Assembly: GCA_036435485.1 (NCBI GenBank)
Contig: CM071598.1
Location: forward strand, 182,724,148 to 182,788,147
Direction: 5' to 3'
Length of the DNA stretch: 64,000 nt
From: Saposhnikovia divaricata
Taxonomy: Eukaryota; Streptophyta; Magnoliopsida; Apiales; Apiaceae
Every line of letters begins with the position of its first letter. Positions within the stretch are counted from its first letter, which is position 1. This document shows positions 22,628 through 33,643 of this stretch, in pieces. Position numbers and translations under genes: made by a program. The notes below the pieces were generated by a model that did not search any database, was not told the DNA's origin, and saw nothing but the letters and a program-made list of their open reading frames with translations.

Positions 22628-24152
22628 GAATCCTTCATTAATTATCCCCAAAATACACCTTACTTTCAATAGTAAATCTCAATTATGCCTTAAAATTCCT
22701 CATTTTCTTTTCTCTTACTAATCATCAAATATTCCCATTTCTTCTCACGAAATTCCTTTCTCTCTTATATTGAAACGCTTCTAGCTCTAATTATCTCTTA
22801 TTGAAATTTCCCTTGGAATCTCAAGTTCCCTTTTATAATCACGTATACTCTAAACCTTGCTTCCATTATCCCATCCATTAATGAAATCTTCTATATTCGA
22901 AACAATTTATAGAATTTAAGAAACTTTGAATTGAAACGAACCCGGAAACAAGCAAGGTTCCCATAACAATTTATAAGATTAAGAGTTTTAAATAGCTCTT
23001 ATTCGAAACAAAAGAATATTTGGGAAATCAATATGATAGAAGAACCCGTACGTCACACAAGTGAGGGCGTCCCCTCCGACTTTCTATCACCCAGACAGAT
23101 CGTCCTTGTGTATACATATAGGGTTGTTCCTCTTAGTTGGAGTAAGAAATATAGAGGGAAATTTAAATCACAATGATAAATACCATCTTCCGAAAATAAT
23201 CTTAGAGGAATATTTTGACTAATACAATTTTGAAACACATTTCAAGGGTACCAAAAAGTTTTGAAAAGATACCGGCCCTTAATAAATAATTACCCACTAG
23301 TGGAGGAAAATTTGAAACTCAATAATATAATTTAGCAGGGTTTTAGGAGCTTGAAAATAGGTACTGTTAATAGCCTCTGCCCAATTAAAAATCCCAATAA
23401 TGGAAGGCTTTCCTCAAATACTGTTTATATCTTAGACTGCGTACTCTCCAAAATTTCTTAAATTTGGCACTCACCATGAAGCCTCAACCTATCGTCTGCT
23501 ATTCCCAATTATCTTCATTTACCTAGTCGTGACTTGGCTCGATACTCTCTGCCTTTATCCATGATAGAACACAACCTTCCAATCGTAATATTGATCGTCT
23601 TGGCCTAACATTACTCTAGTATCAAGGACCCATCAACTATACTTCTATATTGTATAATCTAACATACCCTGTATACTCACGAGGTTATCTAACGTACACT
23701 TCTCAATACATCAAGTATCCCCTTTCTCATATCGATCCCGTGTACTATATAAACTTAACACTTTTGGCATAATAACCTTTTCATTTAAGTCAATCTCGAA
23801 AATGTCTCAGTCTGTCTTGGTCCTGTATATCTTGGCTTTACCGACCAACCTCAGTTTCACCCTTTTATCTCCACAAACAATCAGTGTCTATTCACCGATC
23901 CACTTACAATATTTCTTCAAACTCCCTTAAACACAAGAAGACTTTAAATACCCTTAACTTTGGCTCACCAATCTCCTCTCCCTATACTAAAACATAAACT
24001 TTTATTAGTAATAATCTATAAAATTATAATCACTACTTAGAATAAACGCTTCGTTCGATAAACCACCCTTGAACTCGATGTGAGTTCACAATTTATATTA
24101 TTACTGATATATTTATTATTATCAATCTTGTTCCTGAGCATTATGACTCTAA

Positions 24153-24164
24153 GCTCTGATACCA
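24153..24164 (-). other. Primer binding site of LARD-like element 1
   Basis: TGGTATCAGAGC on the minus strand, two bases inside the right LTR, complementary to initiator tRNA-Met. Confidence 0.9.
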
Positions 24165-24166
24165 TC

Positions 24167-24673
24167 TGTGACAGCCCCAGATCCGGGGTCAGGAATCCGG
24201 GCCGTCAACGACCAATTTCCATTTATTGACACTTCATTCTTGGCAGCTGGAATATAAATTCATACTAAAACTTACATAATAGACCCCACACTTAATAATG
24301 TTACACACCTGTCATATGCTCAGAGAACAACATCCACCATATTAAAAGTTTAGATTTAAGCAGTTATTACAAACCAGGATCATACTTAAATACCTTGTTG
24401 AATAATACTTCGACATGAAGCATTTCAACAATCAAAAGTTTATTACAACAGCTTACACACTAAATGTACATAATCTACCAGTACCCAACCATCCGATAGC
24501 TACCTCGGGAATCGTTGTCAACACTCTCTCAAAAGTTTATCTTTCCCGTACCCTCTTGCGGGGTGTAGTGTGGAGTATCGGCATACCTAGTTGTTGTATA
24601 CATAATAGCAAGAATGAGCTAAAATAGCTCAGCAAGATAAATTCTATCAACTAGCATCAAAGGGAAATAAACC

Positions 24674-24734
<61 letters not shown>

Positions 24735-25453
24735 GACAAAAACAAATTTCAGTTATTATGGAAAGAATTTTATTTTCATTCAATATATATACACTTTCCA
24801 ATTATCTTTGTACGAAAAGAAATATATAGTATTATAATATCAGTTTCTCTTCTAATATCTTATAATACCAGTTTCTCTTCTTAAATAATATAACAATCAA
24901 TATACCATTTCAGTGTACTTTTCTAAAATAATATGATAAACTTGAACAAATCTTTCGCTATCATCTTCTCATTTCCTTCTTATGCAACAATTATATAAAT
25001 TAATATAAAATCAGTTTCTCTTCATCTGTAACCATAATCCCATCATCTCATATCATTATTCTGTTTTCAGTATAGAAATCTGAAAACCATTGTCAACACT
25101 TTCTTTTCAAAAACATTGGGGATATCTGCTGTCGCCTGATACGTTAGGACGATGATCAGTCGCCTAATCGTACCTGCTCTCTTTTTACCTACCGGTAGAA
25201 GGAATGAAGATCATCCCTAGAGGAAGGCCACCTGCTAACATCCTCCCTTGGCATCTTCGTGCCGTGATAAAAATAATAAATGCTGGACTGTGTCGCACAC
25301 AGCCCTGACACAGCCACTTACGCAAGTCTGTTGCAATCCCCCTTTTTGTCAAATCATTATTCCATTTATAAAATATCATTCCACATTTCCATTTTCTCGC
25401 TTTCATTTCCACATATCATTCACTCATATCATTTCCATTCTCGCACATTACTT

Positions 25454-25510
<57 letters not shown>

Positions 25511-28143
25511 CATAATGCTTTGATTATGATCCAGACATCTCTTTCATATTAAAGAAATCAAATATACTTTTATATTCATAAAATATTCCGTCTATTTTAA
25601 AAGTAGTAATTAATAATCAAATAATATTTATTAAACCACTGATACTCAAAAAGAATATTTTTAATATAGTATTATAAACCATATAACCCTAGATAACAAC
25701 TGATACCATTCCCTTTCATATCTCTTTTACCATAGAGCATATTCGCTCCATTCGAAATCATCTCTATATCCATATTTCATAAATCATATCCATCTCTCTT
25801 TAATTTCCCAAAATCAAGGAAATATATTCTTTGCAACATAGCAACAATAACATCACATATATATATATATATTCCATGATATCATTTTTATTCCGAAGAT
25901 AAATAATTTTCAAAGTAGGGATAGAAGGATCTTGCCTCGATCTTTGTATCCTGGAAGTATGGCTCGTGGCTCTCCCGAAGTTTCTATAAACACAAAAAGG
26001 ATCGTCGTTAGAATACTACATCCCCTTCTCACTTCACCTTTATATAACTACACCCTTAATGCTTACTATGTGAATAACATGCTATTATAACCCAAGTGTT
26101 CCAAGAACCTAACCATTTTAGGTTAAATCAAGGTTTTCTATGTTTGTTCACCATTTCCCTAAACAACCACACTTGACTATAAAAATTCTCAGAAAATAAA
26201 GATTTCGAATTTTACTACAAGGTCAACTGGTAATGACTCTTTGACTACCTTACTACAATATCCCAAAATTTTATAATTTTTAAAAGTGTTTAAGTATGGT
26301 AGTTATAGCCTCAAAGTTGGTACAACTACGTTTTCTCGACTATCGAACGTCTTTCACTAAAACTGACTTTTCTCCTAAACCGTTCATCAGATTTTAACGC
26401 ACTTTATATCAAAACGATCTATGAACTATGATCTATCTCATCATGGTCACTTGGGGGTCTGGACAGTAAGGTACCGTATGGGTATAGTGTCCAAAAACAA
26501 GGAAGTTTCTGATTCTAACGAAAATCGGACATTATAACGACTATATTTTCATACTTTCCAAAATCTAACTCCTCCAAATCTATCATCCACCTTATACACC
26601 ATCACCTACACCATGTGGTCATCTTACCAACCATGGTTACAAGCACATACTCCTTCCATATTCAACTTTAATCACTTACAAACACATATATCATCATGAA
26701 TAATCATTTATCATAACCTTAATCACTAAACTTTCTATAATCCATCCTATATTCAAAGTAATACTAAAGGGTCTTGAGATTTATACCTTCTTGAAGCTTT
26801 AACAACCCATATCAAGCCTTGGGATATGCTTAATCAACCTTATACTAGCTTGGATCAACTAAAGAAACCATAAAAACAAAGTTAGTTTCTAAGGGTTACT
26901 ATTCATCATCACTTTTGTAAAAATCATAACAAATCGAAAAATAAGAGTTTGGCTCTCAAATTTTTACCACATCTTGGCCTCTGTATAAGCTTTGATTTGA
27001 GCTATAGATCACCAAAAACAAAGCTTCCTAGCTATGGTTTTGAGCTCCATCTTTCTGCTGGACAGAAACTGGACAGGTTTGGTTCTCCCACTTTGAGCAT
27101 GGATTTGACTAGGCTATACTACTTGGATTGCTATGAAATTTGGAGCGAATCATGCCCATGGAGTGGAGAGGTTGTGGTTAAAATTTGGTGATTTTATCAT
27201 GGATAGAAATGGAGATATGAATTTTTCTTTGAGTTGTGTTCTTGTTGGCAGATTGGAGAGCTTTGTGTTTATCTTGCTTCTTTCCCTTTACTAACGTTTT
27301 TCACCTTTTATCTATCATATATATCAGTTGTGTAGTCTTATAATAAAAGTCTTTGAAGTCCACCAATGACAAAGAGCCAATTGTTGATCATCTAAACACC
27401 TTACCATGAAAAATGCTACTTAGTACTCAAGTTTGACAAGTTTACTCCTCTTCCACTTTGGTTTTAATGTTTGCACCAATGGGATTCCTTCCCTTACACT
27501 CTAATATCACTTAATATCAGCTCCATACTTGGGTTGGGCCGAATTTGGGCTTTTGGTTTGGGTTTTGTACAAAGTTCTCTCGTCATCTGATTCATCGAAC
27601 GATTTCTGCGATCGTCTCAGTGATTTTTCTCTTGTAAATCTCTTAAATATATTTTATCCTTTCCCACATCATATATTAATGTGTTAGGGTGATTCTAATC
27701 CTCAAGTAGGTATTAGATCCAATATCCTTGGTATATTCTCTTTTTCTCAGAAGTTGCTCTCCTGGTTATCTCTCGGGTTCTCAAGCATTCTCAAACTCGT
27801 TTAACAATCTAAATTCCCTTGGCATTTCTTGACTTGATCACTCCTTGGTTTAACCTAATTTCACTATTTCCTCAAGATATAAACCCTTTAACATTTCTAT
27901 ACTCCTTAATATCACATTCAATAGAGTCTCAATCGAAATCGAAAATCCTTAAAGTCCATATTCAGGAATTTCTGAAATCCATCGTCATTTCGAGTCACTT
28001 ATTTTCATAGTACATCACTAATATGGTTTCCATTTATTCATTTTCTGTTTCAAGTATAGAGTACCTACATACCATTTCTCTAAATCCTCAAAATTTACTG
28101 TTCATGTGATCACTGTAGCATTGCTAAAGTTAGGGTTATTACA
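24167..28143 (-). repeat. 5' LTR of LARD-like element 1
   Basis: Near-identical partner of 17601-21588, including the (AT)n tracts. Scattered single-base differences amount to well under 1% by eye. Confidence 0.93.
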
Positions 28144-28148
28144 AAAGG

Positions 28149-30738
28149 AACTAGGAAAGGGCCCCATAAAATCGATACCCCATACATCGAAAATCTCAAT
28201 GATTAAGATGGGGTTCATTGGCATCATGTTTCTCCTAGTGATCTTTCCTAAGTGTTGATACCTATTACACGCGGCACAGTATTCAGCAGCATCCTTGAAC
28301 AAATTAGGCCAATAAAAACCGCTTTGGAGGATTTTAACGGCTGTTTTCTTAGCACTAAAATGCCCTCCACAGGCTTGGTCATGGCAGAAAGAAAGGATAT
28401 TTTTGAATTCATGATTTGGGACGCACCTCCGAATGATTTGGTCGGAACAGTATTTAAAGAGGTACGGGTCATCCCAAAAGAAGTGTTTGACCTGTGAGAA
28501 AAATTTCGATCTATCTTGAGAGGACCAATGAGAGGGAATGTCGCCGGTTGCAAGATAGTTGACAATATCGACGAACCAAGGGGGAGTAGAGATGGACAGA
28601 AGTTGCTCGTCCGGAAAAGATTCGTTTACAGGAGAGTCGATGGTGGACTCCACTATCAAGCGGGAAAGATGATCGGTGACAACATTCTCAGAACCCTTCT
28701 TATCCCTAATTTCTAGGTCAAACTCTTAAAGCAAGAGAATCCACCTAATCAACCGGGCTTTAGAGTCTTTCTTAGAGAATAGATAACGAAGAGCGGCATG
28801 ATTGGTGTAGACAATGATTTTCGAACCGATAAGATAGGACCGAAACTTGTCGAGAGCAAAGACTACGGCTAGAAGTTCCTTTTCAGTGGTAGAATAGTTA
28901 AGTTGGGAATCATTCAAAGTCTTGCTTGCGTAGTAAATGACATGGGGCATCTTATCGATTCGTTGCCCTAAAACGGCTCCTACCGCATAATCAGAAGCGT
29001 CACACATCAACTCGAAGGGGAGATTCCAATTGGGAGATCGAATGATTGGGGCAGAAGTCAATTCTTTCTTAAGATGCTCAAAAGATTGTAAACAATCGCT
29101 GTTGAAATCGAATTTGACATCTTTCCCGAGAAGATTGGTTAAGGGCCTAGCCTTCTTGCTAAAATCCTTAATGAAACGCCTATAAAATCCTGCATGGCCT
29201 AGGAAGGAACGAATGGCTTTGACCGACTTGGGTGGGGGTAGATTTGCAATGAGGTCAACTTTGGCTTTATCGACTTCTATCCCCTTTTCAGAAATTTTAT
29301 GACCAAGAACGATCCCTTCCTTAACCATGAAATGACATTTCTCCCAATTGAGAACGAGGTTAGTTTCTTTACACCTTTTTAAGACCAACTCAAGATGGTT
29401 CAAGCACTGGTGGAAAGACGAACCAAAGATGGAAAATTCATCGATAAAGATCTCGAGAAAATCCCCTACCATGTCTGAAAAGATGCTCATCATGCACCTT
29501 TGGAAAGTGGCTGGAGCAGTGGTTAGACCAAAGGCTAAACGTCGATAGGCAAAGGTTCCAAAGGGACATGTAAAAGTGGTCTTTTCTTGGTCTTCGGGAG
29601 CAATGGGAATTTGAAAATAGCCAGAATAACCATCTAGAAAACAATAGAACGAATGACCGGCTAACCTTTCTAACATTTGATCGATAAAAGGCAAAGGAAA
29701 GTGGTCTTTTCTAGTGGCAGAATTGAGTTTCCTATAGTCTATGCACACCCTCCATCCGGATTGAACACGGGTGGGCACTTGCTCATCATTCTCGTTGGTG
29801 ACAACGGTAATGCCAGACTTCTTAGGAACTACTTGAATGGGGCTGACCCAAGAGCTATCAGAAATGGGATAAATGATCCCATTATCGAGACACTTAAAAA
29901 TTTCTTTTCGAACGACTTCCATCATGGTGGGGTTCAAACGCCGTTGAGGATCTCGAACGGGTTTTGCATCATCAACTAAGTGAATTCGATGTTGGACAAT
30001 GACCGGACTAATTCCTTTGATATCAGAGATACTCCAACCTATGGCCTCCTTATGTTCTCTAAGTACCCTAACAAGCTCATCTCCTTGTGACTCGATCAAA
30101 TCAGAGGCGATAATAAAGGGAAGAGACTCGTTAGGACCTAAAAAGGCGTACTTAAGAGTGTCGGGAAGAGGTTTGAGTTCTAAATCGGGAGGCGTTGACT
30201 CAACGGGTTCACTAGTTTCGAGAAGAGACAGGGGAGATGGTTCATCATCTCGATTATTTGTAGGAATGGTGGATTCTAACATTTGGTTGACCTCATTTGT
30301 ATATTCGGAAACATCCCAGTTTTGAACAAAGTGGTTTAAACAAAAATCAAGAGCATCATTAGGGGTCCTGAAATTTTGATCAACTATTTCATCAATTAAA
30401 TTGACATCCATAGGTTGATCATGAAAATCATCGGGTTGTTTCCCAACATGAAAGATATTAAGGTCAATGGTCATGTTCCCAAATATTAGTTTCATTAATC
30501 CATTTCTACAATTAATCAAAGCATTCGAAGTGGCTAGAAACAGACGTCCTAGAATGACGGGAATTTGGTATGTTGGATTTCTAACCGGTTCGATTTCTAG
30601 TACCACAAAGTCAACAGGAAAGACGAAATCTCCAACTTTAATTAGCACGTCCTCGATGATCCCCTTAGGAATTTTGATTGATCTATATGCTAATTGAAGG
30701 GTAACATTCGTCTTTTGAAGCTCTTCTAACCCTAGGGT
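28149..30738 (-). pseudogene. pol: Athila-like pol: RT, RNase H and front of integrase
   Basis: Minus-strand frame continuing gag-protease after a TAA. The stretch to 28726 holds the post-protease segment, reverse transcriptase (GWRVCIDYRKLNSATRKDHF, then FCFLDGYSGYFQI-like and FGLTTAPATFQRCM) and RNase H (FELMCDASDYAVGAVLGQR). The catalytic box reads FIDEF, where the family norm is F-x-DD-F, so the second catalytic Asp is Glu (codon near 29438). A TAA at 28726-28728 (family residue Gln, CAA) stops it at RWILLL. The same frame then runs on into the integrase HHCC domain (HDQACGGHF ... CNRYQ) up to GIDFMGPF, where the LARD-like element is inserted. Not functional. Confidence 0.92.
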
Positions 30739-32835
30739 TTAGTAGACAGAAAATGGAAGCAAGTTCACACTGGCGCCTAAATCGAGTAACGCCTTGTCCA
30801 CAAAAGAATTACCTATGACACATGAAATAGTTGGACAACCGGGGTCCTTATATTTCACGGGAATCTGGTTAGAAAGAATCGAGCTCACTTGAGAGGTCAA
30901 AAAGGCTTTCTTAGGGACTTGGGTGGTTCGCTTATGAGTGCACAAATCTTTTAGACATTTCGCATAAGAGGGAATTTGTTGAATCGCGTCTAAAAGAGGA
31001 ATGTTGACTTTAACTTGCTTAAAAACCTCTAAGATCATGTCTAATTGAGCAGTTTGCTTAATAGAGACGAGGCGTTGTGGGTAAGGAGCCTTTGGTTTAT
31101 AGACTTGTTCTTCGGGAACGGGCTCCGAGGTTGTTCCACTCGAAGAAGACGGCTGACTAGAAAGGGGTGAAGAGACAGGAATCGGAGTTTGATCAGAAGG
31201 ATCGGGAATAGGTGTCGGTGCAACGTTTGATTCTTCTTCTTCCTCTTCGGGGGACTCGACTCCTACTCGATTATCAACATGCTTTCCGAATCTCAGGGAA
31301 ATGACAGCATGCACATTGTCAGGAGTTCTTTGATTAATAGGAAACTTAGGGTTGACCTCGGGCTGACTTGGAAACTTATTCTTCTCACGCTCATGGATGG
31401 CATTAGCTAATTGGCTCACTTGAACCTCTAACTTAGATATGGCTTGGGTGCTAGCATTTAAGATTTGCCTATCTTGAGTCATGGTTTGCATGAAAGTTTG
31501 TTGCGATTGAGCCAAATTAGTGGTGGTTTTGAGAAGCGCATCGAGACTTTTCTCCAATGATGTAAGTCGCTTATCCGACTCAGAAAAACCGGGAGGGTGG
31601 GAAGGAGCTTGAGTCTGATAAGGAGCATGATTTTGAGGGGAGAAAGAATTCGCGTGAGGTTTATGAAAAACAGGTGGTTGAGATTGGAAGTTTTGGAACA
31701 AAGGAGGTTGATTTTGGAATTGTGCGGGGTGCGATTGTTGACCTTGACCTTGATTCCAAGAAAAGTTCGGGTGATTTTTCCAACCGGGGTTATAAGTAGG
31801 AGCATAAGGATCATTTCGAGGACCCGATTGGAACATCGCATTGACTTGTTGAAAGTCTTGAGGATTTTGTATCCCTTGACTGGTTGAGTTAAAATTTGAG
31901 CACATGGATACTTGGGAGGGGGACCCGTTGGTTTCTAAGGCCTCTAAACGTCGAGTAACAGTGGCTAATTTAGCCTCGGTCGCGATAGAGTTACGAACTT
32001 GATGTAGCCCTCTTTGATGCATGGTAGCTATTGAATCGTTTGATTTCTCGGGCTCTCGAGTGGGCTCCCTAGTTGATTCCCATAGCATAGTCTTTTCCGC
32101 GAACTCTTCGAAAAACTCCCATCCCTCGTCCTCGTCTTTCTCCATGAATTTCCTTTGGCACATAGATTCCAACAATGCGGTTGTTGAACCATCTAAGGCC
32201 TCGTACACAATCTTACAGAGCCTCCATTTTTCGATTCCGTGGTGGGGACATTGGGATAAAAGATTTTTAAAGCGGTCAAAACACGTCCAAAATGGTTCGT
32301 TGAGTTTTTGACGAAATTGATTAATCTCATTAGTGAGTTTCGTAGTCTTATGGCTTGGAAAGAATTTTTTTAGAAAAATGACTACGAAACCCTCCCACGT
32401 GGAAATCGAATTGACAGGTAGACTATATAACCATTTTTTTGCATTATCTTTTAGAGCGAAATTGATTAGTCTAAGTCGTATGGAGTCCTCGGAAAGTTGT
32501 TGGAGTTTTTGTAAAGCGCAAACTTCCTCGAATTCATGTAGAAAAAGATAAGGATCCTCACCGTCACTCCCGCGAAAATTAGGTAACATGCTAATTTGAT
32601 GACCTTTGATTTCGAAATTGTTAGCACTTACGGGAGGTAGGGTGATGCAAGAGGGTTGGGCTGATCTGGTGGGGTAACAACGATCCTTTAACGAAACTGC
32701 CATGGTTGCTACGGGGTCAAGAATTTCTACGGGTTCGAATTCTGAAGAGGATGAACACTCAATTGGTCTCACTAACCTAGCAGAATTATCTCTAACCCAA
32801 GTAGTGCGCATGAACAGGAAGAAAACACTTAGCAA
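30739..32835 (-). pseudogene. gag: Athila-like gag and N-terminal part of protease, ends at a premature stop
   Basis: Frame of 698 codons. The retrotransposon gag capsid-like domain lies at about residues 95-230 (WLYSLPVNSISTWEGF and FKNLLSQCPHHGIE). A Gln/Pro/Asn-rich middle and an acidic/Pro-rich part follow. Residues 680-698 are the aspartic protease active site (LLDLGASVNLLPFSVY). No CCHC knuckle was seen. The frame stops at TAA 30739-30741 right after the protease motif and continues in frame into pol. Whether the first ATG (32835) or a later one (about nine codons downstream) starts translation cannot be told. Confidence 0.88.
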
Positions 32836-33620
32836 ATAATTTGCGAAAAATTAAGCTCACAAAATAAAGGGTGAAAAATCAAAAGGAAGATTTTGGACCT
32901 AGGTTTCTTAATAAAGTCAACTAGACCTTGCTCCTAACTATAAGGACCACCAAAAATTCCGTAAATTAAGAATTATTCAGACCGATTCGGCCAGATTAGA
33001 GAGCAGGCATTGCCAAGAGGTCAAACTCGTCACTTAGACACCGAATCTTAACAGTCAGGCGAACCTTAGACACTGAAGGTCGTGAATAAGTCTTAATTAC
33101 GTTTATTTTTAGGTACCTTTCTAATTGAACGTGAGGTCCTAGGGGCAAACGTCTAATTAATGCAACAAACAACGATATATATACAAAACTATAAACAATT
33201 ATGGATGCTTACACTACGTGTTTTAACTAAAATAAAGAAGAAATTTAACGTACCTTTGGGTCCTCCAGCAATCACCACAATTTATAAGGTACGAAAAATT
33301 AAAAACAAGAAAATAAAAATCTAAATGATGTGCCCTAAGTGATTAAATGCATTATGCAAAAATTATGTATTTACTAGCTAATTTTTTTTTAATTTTTGAT
33401 TTTTAGTTTTTTTTTTTGATTTGATTTTCTAAAATAAAAAGATGAAAAGAGGGAGATACGGGTTACCGAAGCACGCTTCCAGAAATTTCAATTTTTCCAC
33501 GCTCCGAGAGAAGAGATTCCCGAAACTCCAAACTTTCCTAAAAAAACGAAATAAAAAATTAAGGCAAGAAATAAAACTAATCCGAAAAATTAATTATTAA
33601 GGCGTGGAAAATAATTAGGT
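32836..33620 (-). other. 5' leader of the Athila-like element
   Basis: Non-coding sequence between the primer binding site and gag, AT-rich with poly-T/poly-A runs. No other feature seen. Confidence 0.6.
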
Positions 33621-33637
33621 CCCCGGCAGCGGCGCCA
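33621..33637 (-). other. Primer binding site of the Athila-like element
   Basis: The minus strand reads TGGCGCCGCTGCCGGGG, six bases inside the LTR. This form is used by Athila/Tat-type elements (tRNA-Asp type by family knowledge). Confidence 0.85.
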
Positions 33638-33643
33638 AAAACT

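Larger units (their letters stand above)
21606..24152 (-). other. Interior of LARD-like element 1, non-coding
   Basis: No frame longer than about 60 codons looks coding. Two decayed RNase H ends are listed separately (21866-21922 and 22572-22627). A block at about 22190-22290 (GGATGACACGAGAATAA and following) resembles 63825-63920 in the second LARD-like element. Otherwise nothing was recognised. Confidence 0.7.
17601..28143 (-). mobile_element. LARD-like non-autonomous LTR element 1 with 4-kb LTRs
   Basis: The element is 10.5 kb with two nearly identical LTRs (3,988 and 3,977 bp) that make up three quarters of its length. A tRNA-Met primer site (24153-24164) and a polypurine tract (21589-21605) fix its sense on the minus strand. 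The 2.6-kb interior has no intact frame, only short decayed RNase H relics of chromovirus type. It must depend on proteins supplied by another element, probably a Gypsy chromovirus such as Tekay/Del (inference from the relics and the TGTGACAGCCCC LTR end). It interrupts the Athila-like integrase just after GIDFMGPF. Confidence 0.9.

Noticed and set aside
28102..28148. End of the integrase frame continuing into LARD sequence
   Set aside because: Residues after GPFPSSF come from the LTR end and are not original coding sequence.
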